From Dentipellis sp. KUC8613 (lineage: Eukaryota; Basidiomycota; Agaricomycetes; Russulales; Hericiaceae), in NCBI GenBank assembly GCA_002286715.1, contig NSJX01000033.1, positions 1 through 64,000 on the forward strand: a DNA stretch of 64,000 nt, read 5' to 3'. The notes under the pieces were generated by a model, which worked only from the letters and a program-made list of their open reading frames with translations, was not told the DNA's origin and made no database searches. Each line of letters opens with the position of its first letter. The first letter of the stretch is position 1. The position numbers were made by a program, and so were the translations under genes. Shown here piece by piece: positions 20,930 through 33,012 of this stretch.

Positions 20930-23137
20930 ATGCCGGCGTCGCGCAGAGGAAGCGGGAGCGTTACCCTGCCCAGCGGGCAGACGCTCGCCGTCCACACCCG
21001 GACGCAGGATGAGGAGGACCTCCCCCACGCAACCAAGAAGTGAGCCCGCCTGTGTCGCCCGCGCTGACGCTCGGCTTACCGCGTTCAGGACAATGGCAGA
21101 CCATCTGCGCAAGTACGAGAGCCTGTGAGTACGCGCATCGTCTCATCGGGCCCGAATCTCATCGCGGGCGGGCGCGTTGGGGCAGCTTCACACTCACGCC
21201 GCAGCGTATGCGTATGATCGTCGAGGCGTTCAAGGACACGCTTGAACTCGGGCTCGAGAAGCCCGGACAGATTGTGGTGAGTGCTCGTCCTCCGCAGCGC
21301 ACGGGCGACCGTACCCGAATCGATGCGCCGTGTGCGCGTGATGTTCATCTCTCCACCAGCCCATGATCCCCACCTACGTCTTCGGGTGGCCCACCGGCGG
21401 CGAAACGGGCGACTTCCTCGCCGTCGACCTCGGTGCGTCGCCCCTTTCTCCATCTCCGCTCACCCGCCGATCGCCCGTGTGCCGCCAGGCGGAACGAACT
21501 TGCGCGTCTGTCTCGTGACGCTGCAGGGCAACGGCAAGTTCGAGATCACACAGTCAAAGTATCGCCTCACAGAGGAGCAGAAGCAGGAGGATGGCCAGAA
21601 ACTGTTCGACTTCTGCGCGGAATGCCTCAAGCTGTTCATTGACACTAACTTCGAGCCTGGGTCTATCAAGGACGGCGACCTCCTCCCCCTCGGCTTTACG
21701 GTAAGCTCGGACTCTTTAATTGCTTGCGCTGGTGCGCTTCTATAAAGCAAAGGGCTGATTGGCCAGTTGAACGTCGGTACCTAGTTCTCGTACCCATGCA
21801 CGTGAGTGTCCGCGGCCCTCGTCTGTAGATTGTTATGTTTCGTGTGTGTGCTGACGAAGAAGTGCAGGCAAGACAAGATCGACCATGGCGTGCTCATCCG
21901 CTGGACGAAGGGCTTTGGCGCCGCCAACACTGAGGGCCGCGACGTTGCCGAGATGTTCCGACAGTCGCTGCAGAAGCAGGTGTGTCTGCGTCGTGCCACC
22001 TTTTGACATTGTTCAACGTCGCTCACAACTGGAGACAGAACCTCCCTGTACACCTGACCGCCATCATCAATGACACAACTGGTACGCTCATCGCGTCGAG
22101 CTATGTGAACCCGCGCACGAAAATCGCCGTCATTTTCGGCACGGGGTGTAATGCGGCGTATATGGAGCGCGTAGGCGATATCCCCAAGATCAAGAATCTT
22201 GGCATCGACGATGATGCAGAGATGGTAATCAACTGTGAATGGGTGAGTATTGCCAGCGGCATCTTTCAACGGTTTACTGATGCGTAGAATAGGGTGCGTT
22301 TGACTCGTTTGAACACGAGCATCTGCCACGAACGAAATACGACCAGACGATCGATGAGCAGTCGAATAAACCTGGCGAGCAGGCGTTCGAGGTACGTCGC
22401 TTTTCAGGCGCTACTTTCTAATTCTAATACCCCTTACAGAAATTGATTTCTGGTCGCTACCTCGGCGAGATCCTGCGGCTCGTCATTTGTGAGCTCATCG
22501 ATGATGGTGTGCTCTTCCTCGGCCAAAACACGTACAAACTCGAAATTCCCTATGCATTCGATACGGCTTTCCTGTCGCTCATGGAGAGGCACGTGTCGTA
22601 CTCAGTCGATTCTACTCGTTTTCTAACTGCATGACTTACAGTGACCCGACGGAAGAGCTGCTCATGATCATCGGTATCTTCTCGCATTTCTTCGCGCTCG
22701 AGACGACGCTCGCGGAGCGTCAGTTCTTCCGCGCGCTCGCCAAGCTTGTTGGCCGACGTGCCGCCCGCCTGAGTTCATGTGGTATTGCGGCCATCGTGAG
22801 CAGGAAAGGCTACCTCGAGGAGGGGTGTGCAGTCGGCGCGGACGGGTCGCTCTACAACGTGAGTTGAGCCATTCTTTCCAACGATGTAATTCTAAATGGT
22901 GTTTACAGAAATATCCTGGCTTTGCGGAGCGCGTGCACGAAGGTCTGCAGGATATCTTCGGAGACAAGGGGCGAAACATCATCACCTACCACGCAGAGGA
23001 CGGAAGTGGTGTGGGAAGCGCGATTATTGCCGGTACGTCACTCTTCTTCTCAACGCTAGTTCCCCCCAGTGTGACCTTCTGTGCCCACAGCGATGACGAA
23101 GATCAGAAAGGAACGGGGCTTGCACGCGCACGTCTGA
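20930..23137 (+). CDS. Hexokinase
   Basis: Phosphorylates glucose and other hexoses with ATP at the entry to glycolysis; cytosolic. Thirteen exons: 20930-21039, 21089-21124, 21186-21276, 21360-21432, 21489-21700, 21785-21801, 21868-21979, 22039-22242, 22293-22391, 22440-22588, 22642-22858, 22909-23032 and 23091-23137 (496 aa). Key motifs: DLGGTNLRV (ATP phosphate loop), LPLGFTFSYPCTQ followed by GVLIRWTKGF (sugar binding), and INDTTGTLIA, whose Asp at about 229 is the catalytic base. FGTGCNAAY and GSGVGSAIIAA complete the ATP site. Exon 6 is 17 nt. The intron after 22588 appears to start with GC; a weaker GT donor 9 nt downstream would add three residues. The 30-residue N-terminal extension before the conserved domain is Ser/Arg-rich. 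Confidence 0.95.
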
Positions 23138-23546
23138 TCTCGCTGCCTTGCTTGTTCGTTGTACCAACCATGTTGTATTGCCCGTCTCTCCGAGCTGTTG
23201 TCCATATCATCATATCCTACATAGAAGTTCTTCTGCGTCTCGTTCCATTTCGTTCTGTCGATTCGATTTCGCCGTTGTGTCCTCGAGCAAAGCAAAACCA
23301 ATCCGTTGTATGTCGTAGCCTTTATGTTTGTAGTACGTAATTGGAATAGGAAGGAATATGGACAATTGAAGCGACATATATTCTCTACAGCACCATGGTA
23401 TCCTCGAAGGTTTTTCTGGCGAGGCATGCATACACTGCCAGGAAGCTGACGGTCGGTAAAAAGCGGTCACTGGGGATCGGATGCAGCCTCCGATCTGAAT
23501 GCCGGAGCTCGACGATCCGTCCAGCCTCATGCGACTGTGAGTCGAC
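23138..23546. other. Hexokinase 3' region up to the assembly gap
   Basis: No gene is seen. The last bases before the gap, 'gactgtgagtcgac', begin the GAGTCGAC-type sequence that also follows the gap. Confidence 0.4.
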
Positions 23547-24461
23547 NNNNNNNNNNNNNNNNNNNNNNNNNNNNNNNNNNNNNNNNNNNNNNNNNNNNNN
23601 NNNNNNNNNNNNNNNNNNNNNNNNNNNNNNNNNNNNNNNNNNNNNNNNNNNNNNNNNNNNNNNNNNNNNNNNNNNNNNNNNNNNNNNNNNNNNNNNNNNN
23701 NNNNNNNNNNNNNNNNNNNNNNNNNNNNNNNNNNNNNNNNNNNNNNNNNNNNNNNNNNNNNNNNNNNNNNNNNNNNNNNNNNNNNNNNNNNNNNNNNNNN
23801 NNNNNNNNNNNNNNNNNNNNNNNNNNNNNNNNNNNNNNNNNNNNNNNNNNNNNNNNNNNNNNNNNNNNNNNNNNNNNNNNNNNNNNNNNNNNNNNNNNNN
23901 NNNNNNNNNNNNNNNNNNNNNNNNNNNNNNNNNNNNNNNNNNNNNNNNNNNNNNNNNNNNNNNNNNNNNNNNNNNNNNNNNNNNNNNNNNNNNNNNNNNN
24001 NNNNNNNNNNNNNNNNNNNNNNNNNNNNNNNNNNNNNNNNNNNNNNNNNNNNNNNNNNNNNNNNNNNNNNNNNNNNNNNNNNNNNNNNNNNNNNNNNNNN
24101 NNNNNNNNNNNNNNNNNNNNNNNNNNNNNNNNNNNNNNNNNNNNNNNNNNNNNNNNNNNNNNNNNNNNNNNNNNNNNNNNNNNNNNNNNNNNNNNNNNNN
24201 NNNNNNNNNNNNNNNNNNNNNNNNNNNNNNNNNNNNNNNNNNNNNNNNNNNNNNNNNNNNNNNNNNNNNNNNNNNNNNNNNNNNNNNNNNNNNNNNNNNN
24301 NNNNNNNNNNNNNNNNNNNNNNNNNNNNNNNNNNNNNNNNNNNNNNNNNNNNNNNNNNNNNNNNNNNNNNNNNNNNNNNNNNNNNNNNNNNNNNNNNNNN
24401 NNNNNNNNNNNNNNNNNNNNNNNNNNNNNNNNNNNNNNNNNNNNNNNNNNNNNNNNNNNNN
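23547..24461. other. Assembly gap, 915 N
   Basis: The sequence is unknown. Both sides carry GAGTCGAC/CGACTCG words (for example 'ctcgactcgactcgagc' at about 24557), so the gap probably spans a repeat of that motif. Open frames drawn across it are artefacts. Confidence 0.95.
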
Positions 24462-25160
24462 AATGCGGCAGGAAACCACTCGACGACTCGCTCGGAGTCG
24501 ACTCGCCCAGACTCGAATTGTTGCGAGTTTCCCCGAGTTCGACTCGATGGCGGCTCGACTCGACTCGAGCAAAACACTATCTGGCAGTACGTCGTTCAGA
24601 CGGAGCCTGAGATACACTGGAGCAGACCCAGCTTATCTGAAGTCTCGACTTAGAGTAAATGTCATGATTTCATTCTTACTTCCAATTGATGACGCGCGAC
24701 ATGAACAATTGTGTGTAGCATACGATATGAATCATTGAGACCTCAAGTCAAATCAGATCGACGGACATCTACGGTATAATCGCAATATCACGAGGCTGGA
24801 AGGATCCTTTGTAACCTGAAGTCGCGGATCTCAGTTCGCCCGCAATCCGATCTGTGGCTACGGGCCTTCACGCAGATCGCAAGTCTCCAACCGTCAGCTT
24901 CCTGGCAGTGTATGTCGCACGAGCAGAATGAAACGTATCGGGCCGTCGGGCCGGGATAAGAACTAGGCGCGGGTATGACGAAGCCCGGCCGAACGCCTGC
25001 GTCACAATATCCGCGACTGACCGGCTTTCGATCCCTCAGTCGATATGTTTTCTTTTCTTCGCTGATACCCACACCAATACCCTCCCTTTCCATCCTTTAC
25101 GACCTCCTAGACTTTATTTTGCTGTATAGGTCAGGTAATAACTAAGCAACAGCTGCTAAT
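24462..25160. other. Gap edge repeat and upstream region of the ABC1 kinase gene
   Basis: 24470-24575 is dense in cgactcg words. After it comes intergenic DNA with a GC-rich stretch at about 24935-25000. No gene or clear TATA box is found. Confidence 0.4.
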
Positions 25161-27129
25161 ATGTACCGTCTTCGCCTCCGGACGATACCTTCGTCCGCTC
25201 GCCGCTTTCTGTCCGCCAATGCATCGACGTCGGCAGGGTCAAGCTCGAGCGCGCCGGGTCCGGGGCCTTCGAGGCTGAGGAAGTATGCTCGGAGAGCGGG
25301 GTATACGGGGCTTGTCCTTGGAGCGGGATACTTGGTGGACAAGAAGTATAATGCGTCGACCGTAACGCGCAATATCCGGACATTCTATACGGTGCGTTCG
25401 TGCTTTTTGGGATGATAATACTGTGGAGGCGGATGTACTGAATTTCGGCGTTGCGTAGTGCGCGATAATAGCGGCGGACTACAAACTCAACTTCCAGCCC
25501 GGGATGTCGAATGAGCATATCGTCGCCCTGCACACACGCGTGGCAGAGCGGCTGTTCAATCTGCTGACGTCGAATGGCGGGCTTTATATCAAATTTGGTA
25601 CGCACTACCTTGCTTTTCGTCCGGAGTTTTACCTATCATGAATATTCGCTGCAGGCCAAGTTATTGCTTCAAATGCTGCGCTCCTCCCAAAGCCCGTCCA
25701 GGCCAAATTCTCCCGCCTCTATGACGATGCACCACAGATCCCCTACTCGGAAGTCCACGACCTCTTCCTGTCCGAGTTCGGGCGCCCACCGAGCGGTCCC
25801 GACGGCATGTTCGAAGAGTTCGACGAGCAGGCCATTGCAAGTGCGAGCATAGCGCAGGTGCACCGAGCACGACTTTGGCCGGAGGACCGGCACGAGGGCG
25901 ATGGTCATAGCGATGGTTGGGTCGCAGTGAAGGTGCAGAAGCCGGCCGTGGCAAAGCAAATGGAGCCTGATCTGGTCGTGCTCGGAGCCGTCATGTGGAT
26001 GTACGAGAACTGGTTGTTCGATATGCCAGTGTACTTCCTTGTCGGTATGTCTTCGTATCTCGCCGTGGTGCTCCCCTACTGACTCGCTGGTAGACTTCAT
26101 CAACGATCACCTGCGTCAAGAGCTCGACTTTATCAACGAAGCGCAAAATGCCAAGCGCACCGCTGCGTTCGTTGCCTCGGACCCAAGCCTGCACAAGCGC
26201 GTGCACATCCCGCATGTCTACGATGCGCTCACAACCCACCGCATCATGACTGCAGAATGGATCGACGGCACGCGCCTGAGCGACCGCGACGGCGTCGTTT
26301 CTCTGCTCGGCGCGGAGGGGACGCGCACGCTCGTGCAGACGATGACGGACCTCCTCAGCACGCAGATCTTCCGCTGGGGCTGGCTGCACAGCGATCCGCA
26401 CCCGGGCAACGTGATCGTGCGGCCCGGCCCGGAGCTCGTCCTGCTCGACCACGGGCTGTATGTCCACCTCAGCGAGACGCTGCGGCGCCAGTATGCTGAG
26501 TTCTGGACGGGCATGCTTGCGCTGGATCTGGGCACCGTGCGCCGCATCGCGGGCGAGTGGGGCATCGGCATGCCGGAGGTGTTCGCGAGTGCGGTAGCGC
26601 TGAAGCCGGTCCGGTTCCAGAAGGGCCGCAGCGAGGAGGAGCAGGAGTTTGCGAAGGAGATGAGCCAGTATGAGGCGGGCGTGAGGATGAAGAAGATGCT
26701 GAAGGGATTCTTGACGGACACGGATAAGATGCCGAAGGAGCTCATTTTCATCGGGCGTACCATGCGGTAAGCAAAATCGATACCCTGAGCTTGTATTTCT
26801 TTTAAGCTGAACAAATTTCATCACACAGGATCATGCAGAACAATAATCAATTGTACGGCTCTCCCGTGAACCGCATCAAGTCTACCGGCATGCACGCCTC
26901 AGAGGCGCTCGAGCGGGAGGAGGGACAGTCCGCGTGGCAGAAAGTCAAGAGGGGCTTGCGCCACGGTGTGTTCCTTGGCGTCGTCCATGGGAGCGATTTG
27001 GTGTGGTGGCTCCGTCGTGGGAAGTTGGGGACTTCGGGTGGAATGGAGGACGATCTGGAGAAGAATATGCAGCAATTCGCGAGGGACAACTTGGGCGTCG
27101 AGATCAATGCTTCGACGTTCGAAGGGTAG
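25161..27129 (+). CDS. ABC1/ADCK (UbiB-type) atypical kinase, probably mitochondrial
   Basis: Members of this family act on coenzyme Q or lipid homeostasis in mitochondria; the order of motifs resembles ADCK1/Mcp2 rather than Coq8. Exons: 25161-25391, 25459-25597, 25655-26044, 26094-26766 and 26829-27129 (577 aa). The Arg/Ser-rich N-terminus (YRLRLRTIPSSARRFLS) fits a presequence and is followed by a short hydrophobic stretch (GYTGLVLGAGYLV). Family motifs: LYIKFGQVIAS (KxGQ-type), the Ala-rich loop ASASIAQVHRA, VAVKVQKP with the ATP-site Lys, QELDFINEAQNA, WGWLHSDPHPGNVIV (catalytic Asp/Asn) and LLDHGLY (metal-binding DxG variant). All canonical residues appear present. The nearest same-strand gene is OYE, about 0.9 kb downstream. 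Confidence 0.92.
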
Positions 27130-28017
27130 AATCTGGAAAATCGGGCTGTCCTCTAGGAGGTTCTTTGTGGTGTTCGAGTTGTGCGTCCCATAGATGTGTG
27201 CGAGTTCTGCCATCTCTGGAATTGGGTCTACCACTAACATTCTTCGACAGAGCATAAGTGCATGTTTGGACTAATCTTTAGATATGTTGTAATCACGGTT
27301 CAGACGCCCGATAATTCCAGCTCACTATTCTCAGCTTGGATTGAGCGCTAAGGCTTTTCCAAAGTACTCGCCCGGATCTGGTATATGTGCTTTAATGAAC
27401 TCGCCTTGGAATACCAGCTCGAACCACTTCGCCTATGTCAATTGTTGTAGGTGAATGCTATCGGATCCTCCATCTCGTTTGGAGACATTTGAACGACCCA
27501 CATAGCAGGATGGATTACTCATCCGCAAAAGAGCTGCCAAGATCGGAAAAGTGTCTGCGCTGCGCTGTTAGACGGGCGGCAAGACGGTTCATGAAGGTGG
27601 CATCTGCAAAAGCATCCGGATGTCATGACCAAGCAGCCCATGGGAGGCGAAGAACCAATCGAGAGCGGCCCCTTCGTTAGCACACCTCCCGGTCGAAGCG
27701 CCTCGACTGTCAAAGTGACTAGGCCAACGTCTCATCCTACTGTTCTTTCTATGTGTTCGTCTTGGTAATCCCTTTCGTTGCTGTTTCTTCCAGTCCCAAG
27801 CCCTCGCTGAATCAGCGTGCATAGGTAGTTACGGAACTATGTTGTGGATCTATTCTCTGCAGCAACTTGGTGAGCTTGCCTCGCGTCATTCGCGATGCGA
27901 CCTGTCGGGCCGCGGTAGCAACACTCGAAACTATAAAGCCTCGACGGAGGCGACTAGTCCATCATCAACCACACCTGTCCCACCATCTCCAAACCACCCC
28001 TCGTAGTACATCCAGCG
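27130..28017. promoter_or_regulatory. Intergenic region with the old yellow enzyme promoter
   Basis: No gene in 888 bp. TATAAA at 27932-27937 lies 81 bp before the next ATG, and a CA/TC-rich leader follows it. A short Arg-rich open frame at 27435-27680 is not supported. Confidence 0.45.
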
Positions 28018-29440
28018 ATGTCGCAGCTTCCTCTTCTCATCAACGAAGGTGTACCTAACATCTCCTACTTCTCTCCGAAGCAGTCGCCGGTATCTGGCGC
28101 GGTTGTCAACCCACAGCCTGATGGCAAACCCATCCCGCAGCTCTTCCAGCCTCTCCGCATCCGGGGCGTCGAGTTCCAGAATCGCATTTTCGTACGTCGT
28201 ATTCCAGATGTGCTCTAGGGATGTACTGACTATGAGATGCGATTTTGGCAGCTGGCTCCGCTATGCCAGTATTCCGCAACTGATGGCGTAGTAAATTCAT
28301 GGCACCTCGCGCATCGTGAGCCGCATGTCTCCAACATCCTAGCTCGAAGCTAATCACTATGCTCAGTTGGCGGTATCTTTACTCGCGGACCTGGTCTTTC
28401 CATCATGGAGGCCACGGCCGTCTCCCCTGAGGGCCGCATTAGCCCCGAGGACTCCGGTCTCTGGAACGCAGCACAGGAAGCGCCCCTGCGCCAGATCGTC
28501 GAATTCGCGCACGCCCAAGGGCAGAAAATCGGCATCCAGCTCGCACACGCCGGGCGCAAAGCGTCGACCGTCGCGCCGTGGAAAAGCCGCGGGCTGCTCG
28601 CAAAACCCGAGGCAGGCGGCTGGCCCGACGACGTCTGGGGCCCCTCGCCATTTGCGTGGTCCGAGACGTTTCCGACGCCCAAAGAACTCACTGCCGCCGG
28701 CATACGCAGGATCGTCGCTGCATTTGCTGACGCTGCGAGGCGCGCGGTCAGGGTCGGCTTCGACGTCATCGAGATCCATAACGCGCACGGCTTCTTGTTG
28801 CACTCGTTCCTCAGTCCCGTGAGCAACAAGCGCACGGACGAGTATGGAGGGAGCTTTGAGAACCGCGCGAGGTTGACGCTCGAGGTGGTTGACGCGATCC
28901 GCGCTAACATTCCGGCTGACATGCCTCTCTTCCTCCGGTGGGTTCCATTCGCGCTCCCTTGAAGTAAGCTTCGTGCTGACTCGCGTTATCTCTGGCAGGG
29001 TCTCTGCGACCGACTGGCTGGAGCAGACCATGCCCGACGAGCCGTCCTGGCGCCTGGAGGACACTGTCCGCCTCACTGGTCTCCTCGCAGCGCACGGCGT
29101 CGACCTGCTTGACGTGTCCTCTGGCGGGTCCGACCCCGCGCAGAAGATCGGGCCGCAGGACGCGTACCAGATACCATTCTCTGAGGCCGTCAAGAAGGCT
29201 CACGGCGACAAGATCCTCGTCGGCGCGGTGGGCGGCATCACGACGGGTACCCGTGCTCAGCAGATCCTGGAGGCGGGACAGGCCGACATCGCGTTTGTAG
29301 GGCGCATGTTCCAGAAGAACCCCGGGCTTGTTTGGAGCTTTGCGGAGGATCTCGGCGTTGAGATCTATAAGGCGTTGCAGATTGAGTGGGTCTTCCATGG
29401 GCGGCGCCTTAGGCAGGGTCAAAATGGCGAATCGATTTAG
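28018..29440 (+). CDS. Old yellow enzyme family NADPH dehydrogenase (YqjM-like class)
   Basis: An FMN enzyme that reduces activated C=C bonds. Exons: 28018-28191, 28252-28315, 28367-28937 and 28999-29440 (416 aa). FPxRIRGVEFQNRIF-like N-terminus (FQPLRIRGVEFQNRIF) and LAPLCQYSATDG, whose Cys sits where YqjM has its FMN-tuning Cys. GIQLAHAGRKAS binds FMN. The active-site pair is in IEIHNAHGFLLHSFLSP (HxxH), followed by RTDEYGGSFENR. The C-terminal barrel carries LLDVSSGGSDP and GAVGGITTG. The first about 35 residues precede the TIM barrel and contain no signal. The physiological substrate is unknown. Upstream TATA box at 27932. It lies next to the degraded GDSG gene on the other strand. Confidence 0.93.
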
Positions 29441-29599
29441 ATACAGCTTAGATTAGCGAGATTCATATCTTCCTTAGATGCGATGATATCCATGCAGCGG
29501 ACCTATGATGATTGATGTTTGCAGGGTTTCGAGATAGGCCGCATGGAAAGAAAAAGTATATTCCGATGCAGTATTGGTACACATTACACACATACCGAC

Positions 29600-30195
29600 T
29601 CTACACTTCGAACGGCTGAGTAACCTGAAAATGAGTTGACATAGTGAGACCGATCCAAAAGGCGCAGCAAGCCCATGAACGACTCGTCGACGAGAGACAA
29701 TGGTTCTTACAGAGACCAAGTGCCGTGAAAGAAAAAAGCGTGAGGAAACTCGAGCTTGATATGGTCCAGGAGCCACCAGGCAGGGGTTGTGTAGGTGACG
29801 TCGGTGCTATCCCTGCCGTCTTTTGACTAGCCAGAGTGGAGTTGGCCGACCGCACGGCCATTCCCATCCCAGATGAGCGCCCCAGAGTCACCCTTGTCCG
29901 AGAAGATCGGGGAATACTTGTCTCAGCTGCAGATTCCAGGTTCTCTCCGAGTCGGCTCGACGCCGAGATCGCTGCAGACGAACGACTCGGGCCCTGCGTA
30001 CCGTCCTTGTCCACGAAAAGGCAGGGCCTGTTCTCGTTGTCGACCAAGTCAGGCTTAGCAAGGAGGTCGCGCGGGAGGACACCGCGAATCCCGAGTTTTC
30101 GTCCCGGGGGGATACTTGAACGCAGTCCCGGACAGGGCCGACTTGACGTGTAGCACTGCTCCAACTTCCCAGCTCGAGCACAGCCAAAGTCACGA
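29600..30195 (-). pseudogene. Degraded GDSG-motif (trypsin-like serine peptidase fold) gene
   Basis: Three reading frames of the minus strand each hold parts of one protein. FKYPPG is at about 30115. LGIRGVLPRDLLAKPDLVD and then NENRPCLFVDKDG follow in another frame. Next come YAGPESFVCSDLGVE, SPIFSDKGDSGALIWDG (catalytic-Ser GDSG motif, about 29910-29870) and GRAVGQLHSG, then a stop, then DSTDVTYTTPAWWLLDHIK. At least one frameshift and two in-frame stops break it. This order (GDSG, LHSG, VTY.TPAWW) is one I know from a large basidiomycete family of uncertain function. The N-terminal half is missing. The decayed gene lies head-to-tail with GDP-fucose synthase, whose tail shares a 21-bp word with it. 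Confidence 0.7.
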
Positions 30196-30350
30196 GCGAT
30201 ATAAGTCGGAAAGAACTGTTAATTCGTACAGGTCAGAAGATTCAGTATTCATACAAGCAGGCAAGTACTTGTACACGGCACAAATCGACACACCAATATC
30301 GATACACATGTCATCATTGAGTCATCGTCCATGAAACTCACTGTCCACGA

Positions 30351-31969
<1,619 letters not shown>

Positions 31970-33012
31970 AGTTTAGATGAACTAATATCCGGGGAATTCG
32001 CTGGGTAGGGGAAGACGGTTCAAACTGCAACGTCAATCCAGCCAAATATAAAGCTGAAGAGATACGAGACCTACCGTGTACCCATGCGCGGCGATAGAAT
32101 GCAGCTCTGCTGTAATGCCTCTCAGTTGACCAGGTCGAGTGACATGTAGGCGCGCCTCGAACCCAGTAAAAGCGCACCAGGACCGAGCCTGTCAAGAGAG
32201 TCAATACAACAGCATGCATGTAGTGTCAATTGCACCCTTCCATCGTACCTAACCATGAGCATAACATACAGATACGCAGTGCGTATTTTTAAAGGTGCAA
32301 TGGGCGCAGTCTTGAAAGAGATGCGCAGAAGACTACAGAGCACATTCGCCCACGGAGATACGGGCAAATGGGAAATGACAACCCCTCAACGAGGCCTGGG
32401 GCGAGGCTCGCGGCGATTGCACCGTCATCTGCGCGTTGCGTGGTGCTACGCCAACCGAGATGAAAGAACCGTGAATTGTGTGAAATTCCGCATTTTGAGG
32501 CGCACCGTCACGATTGCCTGTGGCTTCGAGACATCATCCCACGCCCTTCGGACGCCGAAGGACTTTGAGCGTTTCTTGCTTTTTCGCATACACCGCGTCT
32601 GAGAATGTCGCCTTCGAGAAGCAAAGCCGTAGGCAAGCCATGCTGGACACCGTGCAGCCCGTTGGAAGTGTTTAGGTTCGGGAGAGCTGTCGCCAGGAAA
32701 GAAAATTAGGAATGCGCCGATCACCTGGCTTCGGCGATAGCCGGGCCAGTAGAGAGACAATCCTTTCAGCCAGGCCCGATAGGACTCACGCACGGCCTGA
32801 GCCATGGCCAGCGCTCGCTGCCCAGCTGCTCTGTGTGCCGTAATAAATCCGTGGCCACTGGCAGGACGACGAAATGTATATAAACCTCTCGTCATGCAGC
32901 ACTTGCCCCTTCTGTCCTCCCAACCATCCAGCGCAACAACTCGAATCTCCTACCTGTTTTCTACTTGAGACGTCACCCGGCGCCTCCCCACACTCATTTG
33001 CAGCCCTCAGAG
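31970..33012. promoter_or_regulatory. Divergent promoter of fucose synthase and P450
   Basis: 1,043 bp with no supported gene. On the plus side TATATAAA at 32877-32884 lies 129 bp before the P450 ATG, and a pyrimidine-rich leader follows it. No TATA box stands out next to the fucose synthase start. Confidence 0.55.

Noticed and set aside
23210..24738. Four open frames of 357-455 codons across the assembly gap
   Set aside because: They consist mostly of unknown bases (N) and are artefacts of the gap.
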